Shown here: in pieces, positions 52,301-61,487 of the stretch
How the letters are laid out: every line of letters begins with the position of its first letter
Position numbering within the stretch: position 1 is the stretch's first letter
The notes under the pieces: model-generated
Seen by the model: the letters and a program-made list of their open reading frames with translations, nothing else
Told to the model about the DNA's origin: nothing
Databases searched by the model: none
Translations under genes and position numbers: made by a program
NCBI GenBank assembly: GCA_002449955.1
Contig: DJYD01000030.1
Span: 19,706-83,705, forward strand
Reading direction: 5' to 3'
DNA: 64,000 nt
DNA from: Lachnospiraceae bacterium UBA6987
GTDB lineage: Bacteria; Bacillota; Clostridia; Lachnospirales; Lachnospiraceae

Positions 52301-52347
52301 CGGCGGCGTACGGAGATCGGAAAAGCAGGAGCCGGGGCGGCTTTTGC

Positions 52348-52376
52348 TTGTATTTTCCGTGATCTTTTGTTATAAT
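52348..52376 (+). promoter_or_regulatory. Promoter of the surface beta-helix protein
   Basis: TTGTAT, a 17-base spacer and a perfect TATAAT preceded by TGT (extended -10), about 40 bases before the start codon. Confidence 0.82.
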
Positions 52377-52415
52377 TTTTCTACTTATGTAAAAAACCAG
52401 GAGGGGAATTATCCT

Positions 52416-55097
52416 ATGCAGTCCTGTTCTTTCAAAAAAATCGGCAAATGTCTCGGCGCTTTGCTCCTGGCATTTTGCCTTGCCCTGCCCGCAGCTGTTC
52501 CTGCTAACGCAGCCGGAGGAATCAACAACGATGATGCCCTGCGCACACTGATCAGTCAAGCTAAAGATGGCGACGTCCTGTACGTTGACGATATTGCTTT
52601 TTCGCAGGATAATCCTGACCCGATCGTCATCAATAAGAGCATCACGATCGCCAGCCTGAAGGACCAGGGCTCTGCTGTCTTTACACACGGGACATTCCTT
52701 CTTGACGGTTCAGCCTCGGATATTTCCGTAAAATTTGAAAACATCACCTTCTATGCCGAAGCCGACACTTCCGTGATCAGAGATGAGAGCTGGTCGGATG
52801 AGACCGGCAGCTTTCAGTCTGCGCTTAGCTTCAAGGGCGGTGCAGACGTCACGCTTAGCGACTGCGTCTTCCGCAACTATATGAACCATGAGGGCGCAGC
52901 ACTGTACGCTGACTACAGTGAAACGGCGGCCAAGCTTTCTCTCAATGCGGAAAACTGCGCTTTTCTCGGCAATGCCGTGGATCTTCGCGGCGGCGCGGTC
53001 CTGCTGATCGGGCAGGAAGGTGCAGACAATATCCGCTTCACCGCAAAGGACTGTTCCTTTGCCGGCAACCTTAGCAGCAACCACAAGGAAGCGCTCGGCG
53101 GCGGTGCCATTTATGCGGAAAATGCCGTTCTGGACATGACCGCCTGCAGTCTGACTGCGAACGAAGGCAGCCATCAATATCTGACAGACGATACCGAACA
53201 GGCTGCCGCGGAAGCGGCTGACGGCGATGCAGAAGCGCAGGCCGAGCCGGTTTACGTAAAATATGCGGATGTGACAAAGGGCGGCGCTCTGTTTGCCAGG
53301 AACTGCCACCTGACCATGACGGGCTGCAATGTTGCCTTCAACAGCGCCTCGCTTGGCGGCGGTCTTGCTGCAGATAATACGGAGCTTCTGTTCCGTGACG
53401 GCATCATTGCCCACAACCGCGCTGCCTCCGCGCTGCAGCGAAAAGGCAAGGACGGCCTGCAAGCCGAAACCGGCATGGGCGGCGGCCTCTATATCAATGC
53501 TGACAGCGACCTCAATATAACCATCCTCAATGCTTCGATTTACGGCAACTCTGCCTATAACGCCTACAGTGCACTTTACCTTGAGGGCATGGGCAAGGCA
53601 GACCTGCCTTACACGGTAGACCTCATCTGCTGCACCTATGCAGACAACACCGTTGATACGGTGTACGATAAGCCCGTCGTTCCGCGCGAAGACTACTTCC
53701 CGGAAGAGGCTGATGACGCCGAAAAGGACGATGCCAAAGAGCAGGATGCGGCCGACAAAGAGAAGGAAAAGGCATCTGAAGAAGATGCGGGGAAGGCTGA
53801 AAAAGACGCCAAGAAAGACGAAGAAGCCTACAAGAAGGCGGAGGAAGCCTATGCCCAGGCCGTACAGGAAGCCATCGACAAGGCTGTCTGGGATACCCTT
53901 CCCGGTGACACCTGGTCGTTAAGCAGCATCCGTCCGCAGGCCTCCCTGATCATCGATGACAACTTCTCCTCGCTCAAGCGTAAAAAAGTTCTTGTGTTCC
54001 CCCGCCATGAACTGCCTTCGGACACCAACAGCTATGTCTACTATGCCGCACCGGAAGCAGCGATCTCAGACGGCTTTATGCCTGACGTGCCTTCGGCGGA
54101 ATATGTCCACGTCCGTGCCACCGAAGCCTTCCGCACAGCCTATCCGCTGCCGGAAAGCCTGACAGATGAATTCTTCTCGCCCTACTATGACGAGATTCTC
54201 GGAACACTTTATCCGGGTGACAACTCCGGCGAGGGAATCCTTACCTATCAGCTGCTCTTTGAAGGCGCTGTCTGGAAGGAAATCGAAGTGACTGACGGCA
54301 AATCCCCTGAACTTTCCGCTTTCGGAACGGAAAAGGAAGGTTATCACTTTATCGCATGGCAGAATCCGGACGGCACGCCTTATCAGGCCGGTGTCAGCTA
54401 CTACCTGCCTTTCCAGCATGAGACCCGTCAGGTCAATGCGATCATGGAGCCGAACACCTACACGATCCGCTTCCGCTCCGATGCCGGTACAACCGAGATC
54501 CAGCAGGTATACGGGACCGCTGTTACGCTTCCTGAAGCCTCCCCGAAGAAGGGTTATGAGTTCGTCAACTGGTACAAGGATGACGGCAGCGTGGCTAAGG
54601 ACGGTGAGGCCTACCTTCTCACCCGCGACAGTTCTTATACTGCCGAATATACGAAACAGTTCCCCATCCTGCCGGTTGTGATCCTTTCCGCCTTGATCGT
54701 CGTCATTGCGCTGTTCCTGATCATTTCACGCATCGTCGATTCGTCCCGCAGGAAAGGCGCACCGCAGGATAACGCAGAAGAAGACGGCGGCGCAGAAACG
54801 GATGCGCAGCAGGAAGAAGCCCTGGGAGAGGAAGCCGCACCGATCCGCCTTCCCGATCCTGATGAAGAGGCCGTAAAGCCTGAAAAAGCCCCTGCCGCAG
54901 CCGCTGCTCCCGCCACCTTAAGCTCCGCCGATGAAGGCCTGCGCGTTCCTTTAGACGGTGCCGAAGAACTCTATGCGGAAGAATCGGCAGCGCAGGAAGC
55001 CGAAGCGGCTCTTGAAGCAGCCGCTGAAGCCGAAAAAGCCGCCAAGGCAGAGGCAAACACCGAAAAAACCGCCAAGAGCCGGCGGCGGATTCGCTGA
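52416..55097 (+). CDS. Membrane-anchored beta-helix and InlB-repeat surface protein
   Basis: 893 residues. A sec signal peptide (cleavage after PANAA) is followed by a right-handed beta-helix of polymorphic-repeat type (~35-415; repeated GGAIYAENAVLDMTACSLTA, GGALFARNCHLTMTGCNVAF and GGGLAADN segments), a Lys/Glu/Asp-rich helix (~425-490), a second globular part, two InlB B-type repeats (~630-745; GYHFIAWQNPDGTPY and GYEFVNWYKDDGS), one transmembrane helix (~752-772) and an unusually long acidic Ala/Glu cytosolic tail ending KSRRRIR. The start is the ATG at 52416 after GGAGGGG. It is probably an adhesin or scaffold; the tail of about 120 residues is longer than expected for a simple stop-transfer anchor and may bind something inside the cell. 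Confidence 0.85.
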   Translation: MQSCSFKKIGKCLGALLLAFCLALPAAVPANAAGGINNDDALRTLISQAKDGDVLYVDDIAFSQDNPDPIVINKSITIASLKDQGSAVFTHGTFLLDGSASDISVKFENITFYAEADTSVIRDESWSDETGSFQSALSFKGGADVTLSDCVFRNYMNHEGAALYADYSETAAKLSLNAENCAFLGNAVDLRGGAVLLIGQEGADNIRFTAKDCSFAGNLSSNHKEALGGGAIYAENAVLDMTACSLTANEGSHQYLTDDTEQAAAEAADGDAEAQAEPVYVKYADVTKGGALFARNCHLTMTGCNVAFNSASLGGGLAADNTELLFRDGIIAHNRAASALQRKGKDGLQAETGMGGGLYINADSDLNITILNASIYGNSAYNAYSALYLEGMGKADLPYTVDLICCTYADNTVDTVYDKPVVPREDYFPEEADDAEKDDAKEQDAADKEKEKASEEDAGKAEKDAKKDEEAYKKAEEAYAQAVQEAIDKAVWDTLPGDTWSLSSIRPQASLIIDDNFSSLKRKKVLVFPRHELPSDTNSYVYYAAPEAAISDGFMPDVPSAEYVHVRATEAFRTAYPLPESLTDEFFSPYYDEILGTLYPGDNSGEGILTYQLLFEGAVWKEIEVTDGKSPELSAFGTEKEGYHFIAWQNPDGTPYQAGVSYYLPFQHETRQVNAIMEPNTYTIRFRSDAGTTEIQQVYGTAVTLPEASPKKGYEFVNWYKDDGSVAKDGEAYLLTRDSSYTAEYTKQFPILPVVILSALIVVIALFLIISRIVDSSRRKGAPQDNAEEDGGAETDAQQEEALGEEAAPIRLPDPDEEAVKPEKAPAAAAAPATLSSADEGLRVPLDGAEELYAEESAAQEAEAALEAAAEAEKAAKAEANTEKTAKSRRRIR

Positions 55098-55111
55098 AAC
55101 CTGAGGAAAAG

Positions 55112-56137
55112 ATGATGAGATATCCAGATTTTCTGGCTCCCGGAGGACGGATCGGTTTTATCGCTCCGTCCTTCGGCTGTTCCATAGAGCCGTACCGCAG
55201 CGCATTTGACGCTGCGCTCGCCCTGTTCCAGGACGAAGGTTATACAACGGTGCTCGGTCCTAACTGTTATGAAGACAAAGGAACCGGCAAGAGCAACACG
55301 CCCGAGGCCTGCGGCGCGGAAATCAACGATTTCTTTCTGCAGGACCGCGCCGATGTCATTATCTCCTGCGGCGGCGGGGAAACCATGTGCGAGGACCTGC
55401 CTTTTGTGGACTTTGAAGGAATCCGCACGGCTCGTCCGCATTGGTACCTGGGCTACTCCGACAACACGAACCTGACCTTCACCCTCCCGACGCTCTGCGA
55501 TACCGCCGCGCTCTACGGCCCGTGTGCGGCCTCTTTCGGTATGCAGCCGCTGCACGCCTCTGTGCAGGATGCTTTTGCCGTTCTGACCGGCAGCAAGGCA
55601 GATTTTGCCAACTATGAAGGCTGGGAGAAGGAATCCCTGAAGGATGAAGCGCATCCTTTCGCCCCTTACAACATCACTGAGCCGTACGGCATGACCGTAG
55701 CAGGCGACGGAGAAGCCCGCTTTGAAGGCCGGCTGATCGGCGGCTGCCTCGACTGCCTGGTCAATCTCTGCGGAACGCGCTTTGACAAAACCGCGGACTT
55801 TGCCGAGCGCTATAAGGTCGATGGGATCATCTGGTTTCTTGAAGCCTGTGACCTCTCCGCGATGAGCTTCCGGAGAGCGCTCTGGCAGCTGCGGGAAGCC
55901 GGCTGGTTCAAGCATGCAAGCGGCTTCATTCTGGGACGCCCCATGCACTACGGCGAAGATTTCATGGGCATGAGCTTTGATGATGCCGCGAGGGAGATAC
56001 TGGGCGGCTTGGGCGTGCCCATCCTGCTCAATGCCGACCTGGGCCATCTTCCGCCCATGATGCCTTTCGTCTCCGGTGCCCTGGCCAAAGTCCAGGCAAA
56101 GGACGGTTCACTGAAGCTGAAAACGATATTTGCCTGA
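55112..56137 (+). CDS. S66-family LD-carboxypeptidase / MccF-like peptidase
   Basis: 341 residues. Seen: the N-terminal PGGRIGFIAPSFGCS, the nucleophile elbow LGYSDNTNLTF (Ser in GYSD) and the later acidic and histidine parts of the triad (WFLEACDL, ADLGHLPPMMPF). S66 serine peptidases cleave the L,D-bond of tetrapeptides in peptidoglycan recycling or hydrolyse microcin C-like adducts. Two consecutive ATG codons follow a TGAGGAAAAG sequence, leaving the start uncertain by one residue. It begins 14 bases after the surface protein gene and a GNAT gene follows 14 bases after it. Confidence 0.92.
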   Translation: MMRYPDFLAPGGRIGFIAPSFGCSIEPYRSAFDAALALFQDEGYTTVLGPNCYEDKGTGKSNTPEACGAEINDFFLQDRADVIISCGGGETMCEDLPFVDFEGIRTARPHWYLGYSDNTNLTFTLPTLCDTAALYGPCAASFGMQPLHASVQDAFAVLTGSKADFANYEGWEKESLKDEAHPFAPYNITEPYGMTVAGDGEARFEGRLIGGCLDCLVNLCGTRFDKTADFAERYKVDGIIWFLEACDLSAMSFRRALWQLREAGWFKHASGFILGRPMHYGEDFMGMSFDDAAREILGGLGVPILLNADLGHLPPMMPFVSGALAKVQAKDGSLKLKTIFA

Positions 56138-56151
56138 GAAAGCGGTGGAAC

Positions 56152-56976
56152 ATGAATAACGGGATATCCCTGGCTTATCTGGAAAACGCCTTAAATTTTC
56201 TGCGCGACGTGATGAACTCCCCCGAAAAGAGGGCCTGGTGCCGCGATTTCGGGGAAGATGTTCCGCAGGACTTCCGGGAGGAGCTCGGTGAGTTTCTTCT
56301 GAACTACCGGGACAGCGGTGCAGAGAAGGTTTTCGGCAGCGCACGCCGGACGCTTGATGCTGAAGCTGAAGCCGCTTTTCCTCTGCGCGAAGAACTCTCC
56401 TCCATGAGTGATGCGGAGCTGCAGGGACAGTTGGCGGGGCTAATGGAGGCAGACCGGCCCTTTGTCCTCTACGGCATCAGCAGCGGCTTACTCTGCTGCC
56501 TGTATGAAGAGCTTCTCCTCCGCACCCAGAAGGAGCTGCAAAACGGTGCAGCTTACCGCCTGACCGAGGCAGATCTGCCCGCCCTTGAAGCCTTTTGTGA
56601 GCGGCATTTCCCCGGACACGGTCCGGAAATGGCCAGGCTTTTTGCAGGGCAGCTGCCGGATTCAGACGCCGCGCTCTTCGGCTGCCGCAGGGGCGAAAGC
56701 CTTCTGGGGCTTGCCCACGCCCGCATCCGCCGTGACTATGTGGAAGGCGCGAGGGAATGTGAAAGCGGGGTCGCCTACCTCGAAGGAATCTGGCTTGAGG
56801 AAGAAGCCCCCTACGCACAAAACCTGATCGGCGCCGTTTCTGACTGGGCAAAGGAAAGAGGCTGTCAGGAGTTAGCTGCCGACTGCGAGATTTCGGATGC
56901 GGGCGGCGCCTCCCTGCGAAAGGCCGCCGGTTTTACCGAAGCTGCAAGGATCATCTGCTATATCAAGGAGCTTTGA
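56152..56976 (+). CDS. GNAT acetyltransferase with an extra N-terminal domain
   Basis: 274 residues. Residues 1-~125 are helical with no recognised family (YLENALNFLRDVMNSPEKR, REELGEFLLNYRDSG); residues ~130-274 are a GNAT fold of the aminoglycoside 6'-acetyltransferase-like kind (YRLTEADLPALEAFCERHFP, YLEGIWLEEEAPYAQNLIG, GGASLRKAAGFTEAARIICY). The substrate is unknown; antibiotic acetylation is only one option. It lies 14 bases after the S66 gene and ends at a bidirectional terminator. Confidence 0.85.
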   Translation: MNNGISLAYLENALNFLRDVMNSPEKRAWCRDFGEDVPQDFREELGEFLLNYRDSGAEKVFGSARRTLDAEAEAAFPLREELSSMSDAELQGQLAGLMEADRPFVLYGISSGLLCCLYEELLLRTQKELQNGAAYRLTEADLPALEAFCERHFPGHGPEMARLFAGQLPDSDAALFGCRRGESLLGLAHARIRRDYVEGARECESGVAYLEGIWLEEEAPYAQNLIGAVSDWAKERGCQELAADCEISDAGGASLRKAAGFTEAARIICYIKEL

Positions 56977-56981
56977 CAAGA

Positions 56982-57020
56982 AAAGCCCGGTGTCATCTGA
57001 CGCCGGGCTTTCGTTTTTTT
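56982..57020. terminator. Bidirectional terminator between convergent genes
   Basis: Arms AAAGCCCGG(T)GTCA and TGAC(G)CCGGGCTTT with a TC loop, followed by CGTTTTTTT on the plus strand and CTTGTC-type sequence on the other. It serves the GNAT gene and possibly the convergent glycosylase gene. Confidence 0.87.
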
Positions 57021-57031
57021 CTCCGTTCCCC

Positions 57032-57523
57032 TCACAGCTCTTCCAATATCACCTTCCACGCTTCTTCAAGACGCGCAATCGACCAAGCCGCATTCGCAGG
57101 GCTTGTCGAGGGAAGCTTCACTGCGCTCCGCCCCGTTACGGGGCGGATATATTTTTCATACAGGGACCAGCTTGCCCTTCCGTTGCAATAGATCTGCCGG
57201 ATTTCCGCCGCTTCCAGGATCTTCGAAAGATCATTCGGAATCACGTCCTTTATCGACGCATCCGAGGAGCCGGTCACCGTGCAGGATGCGATCGTGTCCC
57301 AGAGGGCAATATGATGCGAAAGCAGCATCTTCCGCTTTTCCGGTATCGTCTGCGGCAGCGCTTCGTCCAGGAGCTCCGAAACGACCCGCCAGAAGCGGTT
57401 CTGCGGGTGCCCGTAGAAGAAATTCTGCTCGCGCGACTTCACCGAAGGGAAGGAGCCGAGGATCAGGATGCGCGATGAAGCGTTATACAAAGGTCCGAAG
57501 GGGTGATCGATCTTTTCAGGCAT
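57032..57523 (-). CDS. DNA-deoxyinosine glycosylase (UDG superfamily)
   Basis: 163 residues. Seen: LGSFPSVKSREQNFFYGHPQ with NRFW following, and the C-terminal LPSTSPANA loop; both are typical of the family-6 (hypoxanthine-DNA glycosylase, HDG) group, which removes deaminated adenine. The usual family start GPLYNASSRILILGSFPS is intact. The gene overlaps the end of the upstream MFS gene by eight bases, and there is no separate promoter, so it is in an operon with that transporter. The role is base-excision repair in the cytosol. Confidence 0.92.
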   Translation of the reverse strand: MPEKIDHPFGPLYNASSRILILGSFPSVKSREQNFFYGHPQNRFWRVVSELLDEALPQTIPEKRKMLLSHHIALWDTIASCTVTGSSDASIKDVIPNDLSKILEAAEIRQIYCNGRASWSLYEKYIRPVTGRSAVKLPSTSPANAAWSIARLEEAWKVILEEL

Positions 57524-58718
57524 AGGTCTCTCCTTTCTTACGGCGCCCGGCCCTTACGGCCTGGACCGTGATAAAGCTTCCGGCTATGCACACCGCCGTG
57601 CCGATAAGCAGCGTCTGCGTCACCGTCAGGCGGTCGTACAGGAGCCCTCCGATCAATCCTGCAGCCACGCTTCCGAGCGTGGTCGTACTGTAGGCAAGGC
57701 TCTGGCCTTTCCCTGCATCCCTAAGCGGGACCACCGTCTCCACATAGTCCACAATCGTCGGGGAGTAGAGGGCAAACGACGGCCCCTGCAGCAGCAGGGC
57801 GGCAAAGAGCCAGGGGACGGACGGCGCAAGCATCACGGCGGCAGCCTTCAGACTGAAGGCCGCAAAGGAAAACATAAGCAAAGCGGCCGCCGTCTTCCCT
57901 TTTTTAAGGCGCGGATAAAAGAACATCACGGGAATCTCCACCGCCGCCATGAAGGCATTTAAGAGGCTCATGGAGGAAGCGTCGCCGCCCGCATTTTTCA
58001 CCACGTTGATCATAAAGCTCGTGATCAGGTTGTGGGAGAAAAAGATCAGGATGCTCCCAAGCAGCAGGATGCCGAAGGCCATATTTTCCTTAAGGAATGT
58101 AAACAGGCCGGCATCGCGCTTCTTTTCCTCCCCGGCCTCAGGCACCGCCGCTGCGGAATTGATCCGCGCGGCAAAGCGAAGGTTCGCCGCCCCCTGAAGG
58201 AGGTTCACGGGAAAGCTCAGCCAGAGCAGGACCGTGATGGGGAAGCGCTTTACCAGAAAGCCGAGAGCAAAGGACAGCAGCACGAAGCACAGCGACCCCG
58301 CAGCCCTCGCCGCGCTGTAGGAGACCGGGATCCGAAGACGCTCCGCTTCCGCGTAAAGTTTCATGCTCAGTGAATTTATCGGTAGGCAAAAAGCAAGATA
58401 TAAGCTATAATAAACAGCAGAAAGAAGACTTTTTCCGGGGGAAAGAAGAAGTGAGACCGCGCAGACAGCCTGCACGCTGAGACACAGCAGGATCAGCTGT
58501 TCGGCACGGAAGCCCCTGCCCCTGTCAAGAAGAGACGAAAGCGCCGGACCGATCAAAGCCCCGAGGCTGCTGCCCACGGCCAGAACCCAGCCGAGTTCTG
58601 TGTTGCTGTAGCCCACCGCCTGCAGATAGACCGCGGCAAAGCTGTATACCAGGCAGAAGGATGCCCAGTAGCTTCCGTTTACGGCAGCATATACGGCAGT
58701 GGACGATCGTTTTTCCAT
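57516..58718 (-). CDS. MFS transporter (MFS_1-like)
   Basis: 400 residues, twelve helices. Seen: the start NGSYWASFCLVYSFAAVYLQ, GYSNTELGWVLAVGSSLGAL and ALSSLLDRGRGFRAEQ (loop 2-3), then AYSTTTLGSVAAGLIGGLLY in the second half, a pattern of the LacY-like/nucleoside MFS_1_like group. The substrate is unknown. The promoter at 58758-58786 is near consensus. It is co-transcribed with the glycosylase at 57032-57523 and divergent from deoD, so purine or nucleoside transport would fit but is unproven. Confidence 0.87.
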   Translation of the reverse strand: MEKRSSTAVYAAVNGSYWASFCLVYSFAAVYLQAVGYSNTELGWVLAVGSSLGALIGPALSSLLDRGRGFRAEQLILLCLSVQAVCAVSLLLSPGKSLLSAVYYSLYLAFCLPINSLSMKLYAEAERLRIPVSYSAARAAGSLCFVLLSFALGFLVKRFPITVLLWLSFPVNLLQGAANLRFAARINSAAAVPEAGEEKKRDAGLFTFLKENMAFGILLLGSILIFFSHNLITSFMINVVKNAGGDASSMSLLNAFMAAVEIPVMFFYPRLKKGKTAAALLMFSFAAFSLKAAAVMLAPSVPWLFAALLLQGPSFALYSPTIVDYVETVVPLRDAGKGQSLAYSTTTLGSVAAGLIGGLLYDRLTVTQTLLIGTAVCIAGSFITVQAVRAGRRKKGETYA

Positions 58719-58757
58719 GGTGTTCCTATCCTTTCCCGGCCGGCGGCCGTGAGTCCG

Positions 58758-58786
58758 ATTATAAGAGCACGCCGGACAAAAGTCAA
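58758..58786 (-). promoter_or_regulatory. Promoter of the MFS-glycosylase operon
   Basis: On the minus strand TTGACT, a 17-base spacer and a perfect TATAAT, about 40 bases before the MFS start. Confidence 0.82.
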
Positions 58787-58838
58787 CGAAGCATTATCCC
58801 GGGCAACGCCCGGTCCATCTTAATCCAAGGAGGCAAAT

Positions 58839-59555
58839 ATGGCAGCTTACCCTACCCCTCATATCAATGCGACCCCCGCTGATTTCGCCGAAACGGTCCT
58901 CATGCCGGGCGATCCGCTCCGCAGCAAATTTGTGGCGGAGAATTTCCTGGAAGGCGCAAGACTCGTGAACAACGTGCGCGGCGTGCAGGGCTACACCGGC
59001 CTCTATAAGGGCAAACCCGTCTCGGTCATGGCCAGCGGCATGGGCATCCCCTCCATCGGCATTTACAGCTACGAGCTGTTCAATTTCTTCGGCGTGGAAA
59101 ACATCATCCGCATCGGTTCCGCCGGCTCGCTGCAGGACCACATCCACCTGCGCGACGTCGTCATCGCCGAGGGCGCCTGCACCAATTCCAACTACTGCAG
59201 CCAGTTCGACCTGCGCGGCACTTACGCGCCGATCGCGGACTTCGGCCTGCTGAAGAAGGCCGACGCCATTGCGGAAGAGATGGGCGTGCGCCATTTCGTG
59301 GGCAACGTTTTCTCCTCCGACACCTTCTACAGCGCCGACAAGCTGCAGAATGACAACTGGCGCGGCATGGGCGCGCTCTGCGTGGAAATGGAGACCGCGG
59401 CCCTCTATGTGAACGCAGCCAGAGCCCACAAGCACGCGCTCGGCATCTTCACGATCTCCGACCACATCTACCTGAACGAAATAACGACGGCCGAGGAGCG
59501 CCAGAACACCTTCACCCAGATGATGGAGATCGCGCTCGAAGTCGCGGTGCGTTAA
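58839..59555 (+). CDS. deoD: Purine-nucleoside phosphorylase (DeoD-type)
   Basis: 238 residues, the usual length of the hexameric bacterial form. It splits purine (deoxy)nucleosides with phosphate to bases and (deoxy)ribose-1-phosphate. Seen: the start PTPHINATPADFAETVLMPG (PHI...GD.AE.VL.PGDP), phosphate-binding MPGDPLRSK, the ASGMGIPSIGIYSYEL segment, RIGSAGSL and the catalytic VEMETAALY with FTISDH. AAGGAGG precedes the ATG; the upstream CCGGGC/GCCCGG hairpin at 58799-58813 lies in the leader. It is followed four bases later by a P1 peptidase gene. Confidence 0.96.
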   Translation: MAAYPTPHINATPADFAETVLMPGDPLRSKFVAENFLEGARLVNNVRGVQGYTGLYKGKPVSVMASGMGIPSIGIYSYELFNFFGVENIIRIGSAGSLQDHIHLRDVVIAEGACTNSNYCSQFDLRGTYAPIADFGLLKKADAIAEEMGVRHFVGNVFSSDTFYSADKLQNDNWRGMGALCVEMETAALYVNAARAHKHALGIFTISDHIYLNEITTAEERQNTFTQMMEIALEVAVR

Positions 59556-59558
59556 GCC

Positions 59559-60536
59559 ATGGAAGCGCGGGAGATCCCGATCTCAGCTCTTGCCCCCCTG
59601 CGGATCAGCCAGGTGGAAAATGCGGCTGCCGGGACCGGCGTGACCGTCCTTCTCTGCCCGGACGGCATGCGGGCCGGTCTTGACGTGCGCGGCGGCGGTC
59701 CTGCTTCGCGGGAAAGCCAGCTGCTGAGCCCGCTCATGGCGGCGCAGCAGATCCACGCCGTCGTTCTCGGCGGCGGCAGCGCCTTCGGCCTGAACGCGGC
59801 CGGCGGCGTGATGCAGTATCTGGAAGAAAAAGGCATCGGCTATGACGTCGGTGTCACGAAAGTCCCTCTCGTCGCACAGGCGGATCTTTTCGACCTGACC
59901 GTAGGCGATACCTTTGTCCGCCCGGACGCTGCCATGGGCTATGAGGCGGCGCGCCTCGCCCTGGAAGCGCCGAACTACCGCGACGGAAACTTCGGCGCCG
60001 GCTGCGGCGCCACCGTCGGCAAGCTCCGCGGCATGGCCTGCTGCATGAAGAGCGGCATCGGAAGCTGTGCCCTGGAACTCGGCGGGCTGAAGGTCGGCGC
60101 GGTCGTTGCCGTCAATGCCCTCGGCGACATTTTCGACCCGGACACGGGCCAGCAGGTCGCCGGGCTCCTTAGCGAAGACAGAACGCGCCTTGATTCCACC
60201 TCTGAAGCCATGCGGGAGTCCGTGAGGCCCATGGAAAACCGCTTCACCGGCAACACCACGCTCGCCGTGATCGCGACGAACGCGTATTTTGAGAAGACCG
60301 CGCTCTGCAAGATCGCGGGGATGGGCCACGACGGCTTTGCGAGAGCCATCCGCCCCGTCCACACCACTGCCGACGGCGACAGCATTTTCGCGCTCTCGGT
60401 CGGCGATGTCAGGGCTGACCAGGACCTGGTCGGCACGCTGGCTGCCGAGGTCATTGCCAAAGCCATCCTCCGCGCCGTCATGAGCGCGGAAAGCGCCTAC
60501 GGCTATCCCTCGGCTTCTGAGATCGCGGCGCGCTGA
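59559..60536 (+). CDS. P1-family peptidase (DmpA/L-aminopeptidase)
   Basis: 325 residues. A self-processing N-terminal-nucleophile-type hydrolase that removes N-terminal residues from small peptides, amides or beta-peptides. Seen: VVLGGGSAFGLNAAGGVMQY, GNFGAGCGATVGK, and the cleavage site and nucleophile in FTGNTTLAVIATNA, where the second subunit would start at the Thr after GNT. The internal start of the mature beta subunit should fall near residue 230. It starts four bases after deoD and is probably co-transcribed. Its true substrate could be a modified amino acid, consistent with the amidohydrolase downstream. Confidence 0.92.
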   Translation: MEAREIPISALAPLRISQVENAAAGTGVTVLLCPDGMRAGLDVRGGGPASRESQLLSPLMAAQQIHAVVLGGGSAFGLNAAGGVMQYLEEKGIGYDVGVTKVPLVAQADLFDLTVGDTFVRPDAAMGYEAARLALEAPNYRDGNFGAGCGATVGKLRGMACCMKSGIGSCALELGGLKVGAVVAVNALGDIFDPDTGQQVAGLLSEDRTRLDSTSEAMRESVRPMENRFTGNTTLAVIATNAYFEKTALCKIAGMGHDGFARAIRPVHTTADGDSIFALSVGDVRADQDLVGTLAAEVIAKAILRAVMSAESAYGYPSASEIAAR

Positions 60537-60596
60537 TGCCGCGCATCTTTCCGGACATTCGCGCAAAGCAGTATCCGGCGCCCGAAAGGAGCCTAT

Positions 60597-61487
60597 ATGG
60601 AAAAAGCAAAAGTTTATTTCATCCCCGCCGCCACACCCGAAAACGTGCTCCGGCTCTACCGTCTCCTCGGCCCGCTTCCTTCGGAGAAGCTCGCCGTCAA
60701 GATCCATTCCGGCGAGGAAGGCAACCAGAACTTCCTGAAGCCGGAGTTCTGGAAGCCGGTCATCGACGAGGCCGGCGGCACCGTCGTGGAATGCAACACG
60801 GCCTATCCAGGCGAACGCAATTCAACGCCGAAGCACAAGGCTCTGATCCGCCGCCGCGGCTGGGATACGGTCTTCCCCTTCGACCTCATGGACGCAGAGG
60901 GGCCGGACATGGTCCTGCCCGTTGACGGCGGCCTGATCCTGAAGGAAAACTTCGTCGGCAAAAACCTCGCAAACTACGACAGCCTGCTGGTCCTCTCCCA
61001 TTTCAAGGGCCATCCGGCCGGCGGCTACGGCGGCGCCCTGAAGCAGCTCTCCATCGGCATTGCCTCGACGGCAGGCAAATGCCTGATCCATTCCGCAGGC
61101 TACACCGACGACCAGAACGTCGTCTGGAGCCACATGGCCGGCGACCGCTTCCTGGAATGCATGGCCGACGCCGCGAAGTCCGTCGTGGACTATTTCGGCG
61201 GCCGCGCCATTTACATCAACGTCATGAAGAATCTCTCCGTCGACTGCGACTGCTGCGACGTGGCTGAGGATCCCTGCATGGAAGACATCGGCGTCCTCGC
61301 CTCCCTCGATCCGATCGCCGTCGACCAGGCCTGCATGGACAAGATCTACGCCTCGGGCGACCCCGGCCGGGACCATTTCCTGGAAAGGGTCCATTCACGG
61401 CACGGCGAACACACCCTCGAAGCCGCGGCGGCGCTTGGCTTCGGCACGCGCGAATATGAACTGATCACATTGGAGGAAAATGAATAA
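60597..61487 (+). CDS. DUF362-family protein with cysteine cluster
   Basis: 296 residues. Seen: the DUF362 features VKIHSGEEGNQNFLKPEF, LVLSHFKGHPAGGYGGALK and GIASTAGK, and the cysteine-rich VDCDCCDVAEDPCMEDIGVL. The usual following ferredoxin-type domain is absent. DUF362 proteins are thought to bind Fe-S clusters, but their activity is not established. AAAGGAG lies upstream of the ATG. Its last codons overlap the start of the M20 amidohydrolase gene by eight bases, so translation is coupled. Confidence 0.88.
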   Translation: MEKAKVYFIPAATPENVLRLYRLLGPLPSEKLAVKIHSGEEGNQNFLKPEFWKPVIDEAGGTVVECNTAYPGERNSTPKHKALIRRRGWDTVFPFDLMDAEGPDMVLPVDGGLILKENFVGKNLANYDSLLVLSHFKGHPAGGYGGALKQLSIGIASTAGKCLIHSAGYTDDQNVVWSHMAGDRFLECMADAAKSVVDYFGGRAIYINVMKNLSVDCDCCDVAEDPCMEDIGVLASLDPIAVDQACMDKIYASGDPGRDHFLERVHSRHGEHTLEAAAALGFGTREYELITLEENE

